Assembly: GCA_035645145.1 (NCBI GenBank) | Contig: DASQNC010000025.1 | Location: 434,001-498,000, forward strand | DNA from: Azospirillaceae bacterium | Lineage (GTDB): Bacteria; Pseudomonadota; Alphaproteobacteria; Azospirillales; Azospirillaceae | Length of the DNA stretch: 64,000 nt | Direction: 5' to 3' | Part shown: one piece after another, positions 57,612 to 64,000 of the stretch | Numbering within the stretch: the stretch's first letter is position 1 | Layout of the letters: each line of letters begins with the position of its first letter | Notes under the pieces: generated by a model | Database searches by the model: none | What the model saw: only the letters and a program-made list of their open reading frames with translations | What the model was told of the DNA's origin: nothing | Program-made: the position numbers and the translations under genes

Positions 57612-58559
57612 ATGATCCGCCGCGCCCTACTGATCGCCGCCCTGTGCCTGTCGGCCGCCGCCGCGCACGCCCAGGTTCTGCGGCCCGAAGCCGTGATAGA
57701 CGGCGACCGGGTGCTGCTGGGGGACCTTTTCGACGGGCTTGCGGAGAACGCGGGCGTGCCAGTGGCCCAGGCCCCGGCGCCCGGCAAACGTGCGGTGTTC
57801 GACGCCGACCACTTGGCACGCCTCGCCAGCGCCCATCGCCTGCAATGGCGTCCGCAATCGCGCCTCGACCGGTCGATCGTGACCCGGGCGTCCACGGTGA
57901 TCGGTGCGGAGGCAATTCGTGCCGCCCTCGTGCAGGCCGTTTCTGCCGGGTCCGCTCCGCGGCAGGGCCGGACTGACATCGAATTGGACCAGCGGACCCT
58001 GGAAATCCACCTGCCGAGCCATATGGAGCCGCGGGTCGCGATCGACTCACTCCAGACGGACCCCACTGGCCGCTTCACCGCCATGCTGGTGGCGCCGGGA
58101 CGTGGGGACGGTGCGGTCCGCCAGCAGGTCACGGGCCGGATCGTCTCGGTCGTGGATGTTCCTGTCCTGGCCCGCCGGATGAGCAGTGGTGAGGTCATCA
58201 CGGTCAAGGATGTGGATTGGATCCAAGTGCGCGAGGACCGTTCGCTGGCGGATGCCGTTCTGGATGTCGAGCAATTGATCGGACAAGCGCCGCGCCGGGT
58301 GATTGCCGCCGGTCAGCCGATTCGGGGCCGCGACCTGCAGACTCCCATTGTTGTTGCGCGGAACGCTCCGGTCAGCATGGTCTACGAGGCGCAAAACCTG
58401 ACACTGATCGCCCGCGGCCGGGCCACCCAGGATGGTGCGATCGGGGAAACGATCCGGGTGGTGAACGTACAGAGCAACCGCGTCATTGATGCCGTGGTCG
58501 CCGGGCCGGGCCTCGTGAAGATCGTTCGCCCTGGCCAGGCGCAACTGGTAAACAACTGA
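57612..58559 (+). CDS. flgA: P-ring assembly chaperone FlgA
   Basis: 315-aa periplasmic protein. Signal peptide (about 1-21, ending AHA). The SAF domain has VDVPVLARRMSSGEVITVKDVDWIQV and QLIGQAPRRVIAAGQPIRGRDLQTP; the C-terminal domain has NAPVSMVYEAQNLTLIARGRATQDGAIGETIRVVNVQSNRVIDAVVAGPG. It is longer than E. coli FlgA by an N-terminal beta domain. It assists FlgI assembly; flgI is in the next operon. Confidence 0.95.
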   Translation: MIRRALLIAALCLSAAAAHAQVLRPEAVIDGDRVLLGDLFDGLAENAGVPVAQAPAPGKRAVFDADHLARLASAHRLQWRPQSRLDRSIVTRASTVIGAEAIRAALVQAVSAGSAPRQGRTDIELDQRTLEIHLPSHMEPRVAIDSLQTDPTGRFTAMLVAPGRGDGAVRQQVTGRIVSVVDVPVLARRMSSGEVITVKDVDWIQVREDRSLADAVLDVEQLIGQAPRRVIAAGQPIRGRDLQTPIVVARNAPVSMVYEAQNLTLIARGRATQDGAIGETIRVVNVQSNRVIDAVVAGPGLVKIVRPGQAQLVNN

Positions 58560-58623
58560 GCGACCGATTGAGGATGCCCCTTTGGGCAGTCCGCGGGCAT
58601 CCCCCTGACCGAGGAACGTCGGC

Positions 58624-59376
58624 ATGATCCGCCCCCCCCGCACAGCCGCCGTACTGATGCTGGCGCTCGGTGCATTGCCCGGCTGCAACACCGTGGATCG
58701 GATTTCGAGCGTCGGACGTGCGCCGGAGCTGTCGCGCATCGAGGACCCCTCGCAGCGCGACTACCAGCCTGTGCGCATGCCGATGCCCACCCCGCAGGCC
58801 ACGGAACGCCAGCCGAATTCCCTGTGGCGATCCGGTGCCCGCGCATTCTTCAAGGATCAGCGGGCGAGCCGGGTCGGAGACATCCTGACCGTCACCATCG
58901 CCATCGACGACCGCGCGCAGATCAACAACCAGACGACACGCAGCCGGGACAATGGCGAGAACGTCAGCCTGCCCGGCCTGTTCGGCTTCCAGCGCAATCT
59001 GGCGCGGATCTCACCACTGCCGGACGACGCCACGCTCGACGATGTGATCGACGTCGAAAGCACATCACGGCTCCAAGGCCGCGGCCAAATCCAACGGCGT
59101 GACCAGATCGACCTCCGTGTCGCCGCCGTCATCATCCAGGTGCTTCCCAACGGGAACCTCGTGATCGAGGGGCGGCAGGAAGTTCGTGTAAACTACGAAC
59201 TGCGCGAACTGCTCGTGCGCGGCGTCATCCGGCCCGAAGACATCGACAACCGGAACACGATCCCCTACGACAAGATTGCCGAGGCCCGGATTTCCTACGG
59301 GGGACGCGGCCAGATCACCGACGTTCAGCAGCCACGCTGGGGCCAGCAGATCTTCGATATCATCTTCCCGTTCTGA
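58624..59376 (+). CDS. flgH: Flagellar L-ring lipoprotein FlgH
   Basis: 250 aa. Lipoprotein signal with lipobox LGALPGC (Cys at about 21), so anchored in the outer membrane. Typical FlgH regions: SLWRSGARAFFKDQRASRVGDILTVTIAIDDRAQINN, GNLVIEGRQEVRVNYELREL, and DIDNRNTIPYDKIAEARISYGGRGQI. The last gene of the operon; a terminator follows. Confidence 0.97.
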   Translation: MIRPPRTAAVLMLALGALPGCNTVDRISSVGRAPELSRIEDPSQRDYQPVRMPMPTPQATERQPNSLWRSGARAFFKDQRASRVGDILTVTIAIDDRAQINNQTTRSRDNGENVSLPGLFGFQRNLARISPLPDDATLDDVIDVESTSRLQGRGQIQRRDQIDLRVAAVIIQVLPNGNLVIEGRQEVRVNYELRELLVRGVIRPEDIDNRNTIPYDKIAEARISYGGRGQITDVQQPRWGQQIFDIIFPF

Positions 59377-59406
59377 CCGCTGGCTGGCGCCAGGGCAGGA
59401 CACCGG

Positions 59407-59440
59407 AAAGGGGCCGACGGAGTGTTCCATCGGCCCTTTT
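59407..59440. terminator. Bidirectional terminator between flgH and dksA
   Basis: AAAG, then stem GGGCCGA / TCGGCCC around a 12-nt loop, then TTTTCC. On the minus strand the A-run becomes a U-run, so it can end both the convergent flgH and dksA transcripts. Confidence 0.8.
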
Positions 59441-59496
59441 CCTGCCACCATTCCGGTTCGGCTTATTTGCCCGGCGTTCCGTCCGGCATGTGGAAG

Positions 59497-59916
59497 TCAC
59501 TCGTCGCGTTGCGTGCGCTCAAGGCGCTCGTGCCGCTCCTGGGCCTCCAGTGACAAGGTGGCGATCGGACGGGCCTCGAGCCGGCGGATCGAAATCGGCT
59601 CCCCGGTCTCCTCGCAATAGCCGTATGTACCATCCTCGATGCGGCGTAGCGCCTCATCGATCTTCTGGATCAATTTGCGGGCACGATCACGGGTGCGCAG
59701 TTCCAGAGCACGGTCAGCTTCGGCCGAAGCCCTGTCGGCAATATCCGGTTCCTGGATGCCACCTTCCTGCAAGCTGGCGATTGTCTCTTCAGCTTCCCGA
59801 TGAAGTTCGGCCCGCCAGGATAGCAGTTTACGACGGAAATATTCCGTCATCTGCGGGCTCATGAACTCTTCGTCTTCCGACGGGCGGTAATCCGGAGGCA
59901 GAGTAGCTGTTGACAT
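59497..59916 (-). CDS. dksA: RNA polymerase-binding protein DksA, single-Cys type
   Basis: 139-aa DksA. Coiled-coil arm EYFRRKLLSWRAELHREAEETI and the long helix ALELRTRDRARKLIQKIDEALRRIEDGTYGYC, with the conserved tip region. In the C-terminal finger only one of the four zinc Cys remains (GYCEETGEPISIRRLEARPIATLSLEAQ). Such single-Cys, zinc-independent DksA is known from Rhodobacter sphaeroides and other alphaproteobacteria. Works with ppGpp on rRNA and amino-acid promoters. ATG at 59916; the longer frame lacks an SD. Confidence 0.95.
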   Translation of the reverse strand: MSTATLPPDYRPSEDEEFMSPQMTEYFRRKLLSWRAELHREAEETIASLQEGGIQEPDIADRASAEADRALELRTRDRARKLIQKIDEALRRIEDGTYGYCEETGEPISIRRLEARPIATLSLEAQERHERLERTQRDE

Positions 59917-60064
59917 CCTTGGGACGTCCAAATCCGGTTGCTGCCGAACGCGGCGGACTATATCCACCGGTGCCGGATGCCGCAACCGCGGAGTTGTCCG
60001 ACCCGACGGGGCAAGCCCTTGGAATTGTGGCTAAAACAACAGCCCCGAATGAGACTCGAAAGTA

Positions 60065-60481
60065 TTAGCGGAGCGATTCGAGCTTGGCCAATTCGACCTG
60101 GGCGCGTAGATCGATGTCGTCCAGCAATGCGGACAGGGCGGGATCGTCAATGGCATCGCGCATGGTTTGCACCTCCGCCTGAAGGCGCAGGATCACACCT
60201 TCGGGCAGGACGCCGGACAGGAGCGCCATACGAATTTCGTCCAGGCGGTCGAGCAACGATCCCGCACGCTTGCGCGCCCGCCGTGACCGGGTGGTGGCAT
60301 CATCCACCTCCTGCGCGGAAATCAGGGCCTGCACACCGCCCACCGGGCCGGCTGAGGCGGCAGCCTTGGTCTCCGTGGCTTTGGCGAGTTCGCTCGCGAA
60401 TGAGGTGCCGTCCCCGGATACACCCCGACCGCTGCGCCGCATGGCGCTGGTCCGCAACGCTCCCGGTCCTTCGACCTTCAT
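60065..60481 (-). CDS. fliX: Flagellar assembly trans-acting factor FliX
   Basis: 138 aa. Core of the FliX family: SGDGTSFASELAKATETKAA, then the helical C-terminal half GVQALISAQEVDDATTRSRRARKRAGSLLDRLDEIRMALLSGVLPEGVILRLQAEVQTM. In Caulobacter FliX links basal-body completion to FlbD and sigma-54 transcription. It lies divergent from flgI, which has a sigma-54 promoter. ATG with GAAGGA upstream. Confidence 0.9.
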   Translation of the reverse strand: MKVEGPGALRTSAMRRSGRGVSGDGTSFASELAKATETKAAASAGPVGGVQALISAQEVDDATTRSRRARKRAGSLLDRLDEIRMALLSGVLPEGVILRLQAEVQTMRDAIDDPALSALLDDIDLRAQVELAKLESLR

Positions 60482-60649
60482 TCCGGTGTCCTTCAGGCCG
60501 CACTGAGACTACGCACTTACCCCAGGAATGGTAACGCGCCGAGAGGGGAGAGACCAAAGGTAATTCTTGCCTACCCAAGGCAAACGATGCCGGGGAGGAT
60601 CCGCTTTCGGCTGCCGGAGAGGCCACGTACGTCAAGGCCCCGGGCGGGT

Positions 60650-60665
60650 TGGCACGCGGTTCGCA
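60650..60665 (+). promoter_or_regulatory. Sigma-54 (-24/-12) promoter of flgI
   Basis: TGGCAC-GCGGT-TCGCA keeps the invariant GG-N10-GC and matches the consensus at the -24 element exactly. It is 49 bp upstream of the flgI start. Confidence 0.78.
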
Positions 60666-60713
60666 TGGACGCCACCCGCCCCACCCTGGGGCCGAGAGCC
60701 AGGACTGCCTGAG

Positions 60714-61835
60714 ATGCCTTTGTCGCTCCGCCACTGCCTGCGCATCGCCCTGCTCGCCGCGGCATTCGTTGCCGGTGCCGGTCAGGCTTTCGCGCAGACG
60801 CGCATCAAGGACATCGTCGACTTCGAGGGTGTGAGAGACAACCTGTTGATCGGCTACGGCCTCGTTGTCGGCCTGAATGGCACGGGTGATACGCTGCGCA
60901 ACTCGCCGTTCACCGAGCAGAGCCTCACCGGCATGCTCGAGCGGCTCGGCGTGAACATCCGCGGGTCGACGCTCCGCACCCGCAACATCGCGGCCGTGAT
61001 GGTCACCGCGAAACTCCCGCCCTTCGCCTCCCAGGGAACCCGCATCGACGTCAATGTCGCGGCCCTTGGCGACGCGAACAGCCTCCAGGGCGGCCAACTG
61101 CTGGTCACGCCGTTGCTCGGCGCCGATGGCGAAGTCTATGGCGTCGCCCAGGGCTCGATCGCCGTCAGTGGCTTCGTGGCGCAGGGTCAAGCTGCGACGG
61201 TGACCCGTGGCGTCCCCACATCCGGCCGGATTGCCGGCGGAGCCATTGTCGAACGCGAGATCGAGTTCGCACTGGCCGAATTGCCGCTGCTGCGGCTCAG
61301 CCTCCGGAATCCGGATTTCACGACGGCCCAGCGCATCTCCCAGGCGATCAATGGCGCACTGGGCGGAGGTGCCGCCCAGCCGGTCGATCCGGCCACGGTG
61401 GTCGTCAACGTCCCACCGTCCCAGCGACGGGACATCGTGGCCTTGATGACCCAAATTGAACAGCTTCGCGTCATTCCTGATCAGGTTGCGCGCGTGGTCA
61501 TCGACGAAGCGTCCGGTGTCATCGTGATGGGCGAGAACGTCCGGATCAGCACGGTCGCGATTGCCCAGGGGAACCTGACCGTGCGGATCACAGAAACCCC
61601 CCAGGTCTCCCAGCCCGCTCCGTTCAGTCAGGGCCAGACCGTCGTCGTGCCCCGCACCGACGTTGAGGTGGACGACCAGTCGGACCGGCGCCTTGCCGTC
61701 CTCAGGTCCGGAGTGACCCTGCAGGAATTGGTCGAAGGATTGAACGCGCTGGGCGTCGGTCCGCGCGATATGATTTCCATCCTGCAGGCGATCAAGGCAT
61801 CGGGCGCCCTGCAAGCCGAAATCGAGGTGATGTGA
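60714..61835 (+). CDS. flgI: Flagellar P-ring protein FlgI
   Basis: 373 aa. Cleavable signal (about 1-27, ending AFAQ), then the FlgI fold: TRIKDIVDFEGVRDNLLIGYGLVVGLNGTGDTLRNSPFT, RIDVNVAALGDANSLQGGQLLVTPLLGADGEVYGVAQGS and C-terminal VDEVVGALNALGV-like LVEGLNALGVGPRDMISILQAIKASGALQAE. The frame is open far upstream; I use the ATG at 60714 with AGGA nine bases upstream. Confidence 0.97.
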   Translation: MPLSLRHCLRIALLAAAFVAGAGQAFAQTRIKDIVDFEGVRDNLLIGYGLVVGLNGTGDTLRNSPFTEQSLTGMLERLGVNIRGSTLRTRNIAAVMVTAKLPPFASQGTRIDVNVAALGDANSLQGGQLLVTPLLGADGEVYGVAQGSIAVSGFVAQGQAATVTRGVPTSGRIAGGAIVEREIEFALAELPLLRLSLRNPDFTTAQRISQAINGALGGGAAQPVDPATVVVNVPPSQRRDIVALMTQIEQLRVIPDQVARVVIDEASGVIVMGENVRISTVAIAQGNLTVRITETPQVSQPAPFSQGQTVVVPRTDVEVDDQSDRRLAVLRSGVTLQELVEGLNALGVGPRDMISILQAIKASGALQAEIEVM

Positions 61836-62161
61836 TGGACGCATCCCAGGCCACCGCGAGATTCGATCTCGCACGCAACCAAGCCGTCGAGAACGCCGCC
61901 CCGCGCATCCCGACGGGCCCCAACCAAACCAAGGTGCGGGAAGCCGCAGTGGAGTTCGAGGCGGTGTTCCTCACCCAGATGCTGCAGCATATGTTCGAAG
62001 GCATTGAAGTGGATGGCGTCTTCGGGGGCGGCCATGGCGAGGAGATGTTCCGTTCGCTGCAACTGAACGAGTACGGGCGCGTCATGGCCCGAGGCGGCGG
62101 CATCGGCCTATCCCAGCAGCTCGAACGCGAGATGCTTCGTCTTCAGGAGGTGAAGTCGTGA
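61835..62161 (+). CDS. flgJ: Rod-binding protein (FlgJ N-terminal domain only)
   Basis: 108 aa. Matches the rod-binding half of FlgJ: REAAVEFEAVFLTQMLQHMFEGIEVDGVFGGGHGEEMFRSLQLNEYGRVMARGGGIGLSQQLEREML. The muramidase domain of enterobacterial FlgJ is absent, as in most alphaproteobacteria. Start is the ATG at 61835, adjacent to the flgI TGA; a GTG three bases earlier is also possible. Its stop overlaps the next gene (GTGA). Confidence 0.92.
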   Translation: MDASQATARFDLARNQAVENAAPRIPTGPNQTKVREAAVEFEAVFLTQMLQHMFEGIEVDGVFGGGHGEEMFRSLQLNEYGRVMARGGGIGLSQQLEREMLRLQEVKS

Positions 62162-62982
62162 CCACTCCCCCCCGCATGTTGGGCATGACGTCCTCGCCGG
62201 GACAGCGTACCGCAGCCCACGTGGACGTTGGCGCCCCAGCCGAACAAGAGGTCTACGCGGGCACCCAGGATGGCTACGCGGAGGGCGATTACGCCGAGGG
62301 TGATGAGTACGGCGAAGCCTACGAGTATACCGAAGGTTACGCCTACGCCGAGGGCGATGAAGCCGAGTACGAACACACGGCAGCCACCCCGGCGCATGCT
62401 TATGCCTCCGAGGACGCGGACGGCGAAACCGCTACCCACTACGCGGACTCCGGGTACGAGGGTGGAGCTTACCAGGAGGGCGATGCCGGCCACGAGGAGG
62501 GCTACGACGACGAGGGCTACGAGGCGGAGCCGCTGCCCGAAATGCCGGCGGAGGTGGAGGCCCTCCTAGCCGCCATGGCGGATTTGGAAGACATCCTGCG
62601 GCTGGAATCCGCCGCCGTCGATATGGTGGAACCGCCCCTCCCGCTCCCGGAAATCACCACCCACAAGCTCAACGCCGAGGCCGCCTACCGAGGCGCCATT
62701 GCGGCCGTGCAATGCCTTCCGGACGGTGTGGCCGGGTTGGAGCCCTGGATTCGTGAGTACCTGGCGGATGCCGCGCAGTCCCTGGCGGATGCCTCGCAGG
62801 AAAACATCGCGGCCGTCGCCGCTGCCCGCGACGCCCAGCAGCGGCTGGTCGACCTGATCATCGACACGGTCAAGCACACCCGCCAGAGTCAGGGTGGCTA
62901 TGCTCATTTGGCTCAGACTGCCGCCAGCCCGCACCAGCGTGTAGCGGCGTCGGTACCTGCCGCCGTCAGTAAGGTCCTGTGA
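62158..62982 (+). CDS. FlgN-like protein with an N-terminal Tyr/acidic repeat domain
   Basis: 274 aa from GTG at 62158, overlapping the flgJ stop (GTGA). The C-terminal part (about 130-248) is helical and resembles FlgN-type export chaperones: ALLAAMADLEDILRLE, THKLNAEAAYRGAI, then SQENIAAVAAARDAQQRLVDLIIDTVKH. Residues 29-124 are a low-complexity Tyr/Glu/Asp/Gly/Ala domain with 15 Tyr, including the pentapeptide YAEGD at 40-44, 45-49 and 63-67. I know of no FlgN with this extension. No membrane or signal segment. Position after flgJ supports a flagellar chaperone role, but identity is by eye. Confidence 0.7.
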   Translation: MTTPPRMLGMTSSPGQRTAAHVDVGAPAEQEVYAGTQDGYAEGDYAEGDEYGEAYEYTEGYAYAEGDEAEYEHTAATPAHAYASEDADGETATHYADSGYEGGAYQEGDAGHEEGYDDEGYEAEPLPEMPAEVEALLAAMADLEDILRLESAAVDMVEPPLPLPEITTHKLNAEAAYRGAIAAVQCLPDGVAGLEPWIREYLADAAQSLADASQENIAAVAAARDAQQRLVDLIIDTVKHTRQSQGGYAHLAQTAASPHQRVAASVPAAVSKVL

Positions 62983-63054
62983 GCGGCCAGATCGCGCCGC
63001 CCCGTGGAATGCGTTGGAACTCGCCGGAATAACTAACCTGAAAGACCAAACGCC

Positions 63055-63834
63055 ATGACCAACACCCCAAGCCTGTTGCCGTCCGTCGCCTACCGTATTG
63101 CCGAGAAGCAGGGCGAAGCCGGTTATCAGCGCTTTGTCGGCCGGCGCGACGTCAAGATGGAAGTGGAGAAGTTCAAGGCCGGGCTTGAGAGCATCACCAG
63201 CGTCGACGAGTTATTCAGAAACCGACGTGTCCTGGAATTCCTCGCGAAGGCGACCGGCAACGCAAGCGAAATGGAGTATCCCGGGCGCTTCCGCAAGGCG
63301 CTCGAAAGCGACATCAACGACCCCAAGTCGTTGGTCAACAGGATGAAGAATGAAATTCTCAAGGAAACCAATAAAAAGCTGAAACTCAGTGAGACTGGTG
63401 TTGAGACCCTGAAGTCCGAGAAGGTGGTCAACGACCTGATCGACTCCTATCTTCGCACCCAGCATGAAAAGGAACTGGCGGCTGGGAACAAGGAGATCAC
63501 CAACGTCCGCTACTTTAAGCAACACATCTCCGAGGTCGGAACCCAAAATGTCTATGAAATTTTGGGAGACCGCGTGTTGCGCGAAGTCGTGACCAAGGTC
63601 CTGCACCTGCCGAAGGAAATTGTCAACCAAACCGTCGAAGCCCAGGGACGTGCCATCACGTCACGCCTGGATATTTCTCGGTTCAGCGATCCCAAGTTCG
63701 TCGACAAGTTCATTGAAAAGTATCTGTCGATCGCGGACCAAGAGCGGCAGAAGGAGACGGGAACCAACTATGAGTCGCAGATCGTATCCCTGCTGCAATC
63801 CAACACCTCAAGCCTGTTCAACTTGCTGAGCTGA
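63055..63834 (+). CDS. DUF1217 flagellar-associated protein
   Basis: 259 aa. DUF1217 is an uncharacterised family found in alphaproteobacterial flagellar gene clusters. The pattern is typical: SVAYRIAEKQGEAGYQRFVGRRDVKMEVEKFKAGLESITSVDELFRNRRVLEFLAKATG, then helical segments with DPKSLVNRMKNEIL and SDPKFVDKFIEKYLSI. No signal or membrane region. It uses A/T-ending codons more than its neighbours. It is 72 bp after the FlgN-like gene. Confidence 0.85.
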   Translation: MTNTPSLLPSVAYRIAEKQGEAGYQRFVGRRDVKMEVEKFKAGLESITSVDELFRNRRVLEFLAKATGNASEMEYPGRFRKALESDINDPKSLVNRMKNEILKETNKKLKLSETGVETLKSEKVVNDLIDSYLRTQHEKELAAGNKEITNVRYFKQHISEVGTQNVYEILGDRVLREVVTKVLHLPKEIVNQTVEAQGRAITSRLDISRFSDPKFVDKFIEKYLSIADQERQKETGTNYESQIVSLLQSNTSSLFNLLS

Positions 63835-63873
63835 CGCGCCGCCCCTGGGCTTCTTGAGGCGGAGAGTTTGCCC

Positions 63874-64000
63874 ATGCTAGTCCAAGTGGCTACCCGACCC
63901 ACGTCGGCGGAAACCGGGCTTGCCTGTGTCCAGTTCCGCCGTGTGGGTATACGGCCGGCCTGCTTGACCTGGGGAGATCTCCGCACAATGCCACTTCGCA
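63874..64000 (+). CDS. Possible start of a further gene, truncated by the right edge
   Basis: An ATG at 63874, with GGCGGAGAG about ten bases upstream, opens a frame of 42 codons that runs to the end of the window without a stop. I do not recognise the protein. A poor GG-N10-GC sigma-54-like element sits at 63847-63860. The frame could equally be chance in GC-rich DNA. Confidence 0.2.
   Translation, partial: MLVQVATRPTSAETGLACVQFRRVGIRPACLTWGDLRTMPLR

Noticed and set aside
63847-63860. GG-N10-GC element after the DUF1217 gene
   Set aside because: Matches only the invariant bases, expected by chance in this GC content; mentioned only as context for the possible edge gene.

Overview
This window is a GC-rich chromosomal segment from an alphaproteobacterium, most likely a member of the Rhodospirillales close to the Azospirillaceae. 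That placement rests on gene content: the cell-cycle genes cckA and gcrA, a MucR/Ros regulator, FliX, the DUF6468-MotE flagellar pair, a single-cysteine DksA, an isocitrate dehydrogenase with a long C-terminal extension, and the order rpiB-glyA-nrdR-ribD-ribE-ribB-nusB-thiL. I saw no insertion sequence, phage gene, CRISPR array, rRNA or tRNA. Nearly all of it reads as vertically inherited core genome.

Layout. 1-9.8 kb (all minus strand): from rpiB through glyA, nrdR and the riboflavin genes to nusB, thiL, an orphan FliL-like gene, an MFS transporter and the start of the proton-pumping pyrophosphatase hppA. The usual ribH slot between ribB and nusB holds only a 45-codon ORF that looks like a collapsed ribH. 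10-16.6 kb: mucR, then glutaryl-CoA dehydrogenase (plus), a PetP/LdtR-type MarR regulator, and a minus-strand set for valine catabolism (isobutyryl-CoA dehydrogenase, 3-hydroxyisobutyryl-CoA hydrolase, 3-hydroxyisobutyrate dehydrogenase). 16.7-27.5 kb: a lipid/diacylglycerol kinase, a metallophosphoesterase, hemB, a pair of paralogous membrane-anchored coiled-coil proteins, two alpha/beta hydrolases, an aldehyde dehydrogenase and a membrane-anchored penicillin-acylase-family protein. 27.5-35.7 kb: gcrA, icd, a CoxE/CoxD-like vWA-MoxR pair, an MFS transporter, a LysR regulator divergent from a DUF1127-like small protein, and a 72-aa orphan with a full CtrA box upstream. 35.7-43 kb: a cupin, alaS, a DinB-fold protein, a possible structured RNA, recA with an SOS box, and cckA.

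43-64 kb is a large flagellar region. On the minus strand flgB-flgC-fliE-fliQ-fliR-flhB runs into cckA. Divergently, flhX-orf93-fliO-fliP builds the rest of the export gate. A second minus-strand operon, fliL-fliM-DUF6468-motE-TPR, supplies the C-ring/stator interface and accessory proteins. flgF-flgG-flgA-flgH (plus) gives the distal rod and L ring, and flgI-flgJ-flgN-DUF1217 (plus) the P ring, rod-binding protein and a chaperone-like protein. flgF and flgI each have a good -24/-12 (sigma-54) promoter. fliX, which in Caulobacter controls sigma-54-dependent flagellar transcription, lies divergent from flgI.

The features most worth following up are the internally deleted ribH, the fliL-fliM-DUF6468-motE-TPR operon with its 213-residue Pro-rich MotE extension, the FlgN-like protein carrying a Tyr/acidic repeat domain, the CtrA-box small protein at 35.0 kb, the possible structured RNA downstream of recA, and the tandem paralogous coiled-coil pair at 20 kb. 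Most start codons were set from Shine-Dalgarno-like sequences and gene overlaps, and are inferences.
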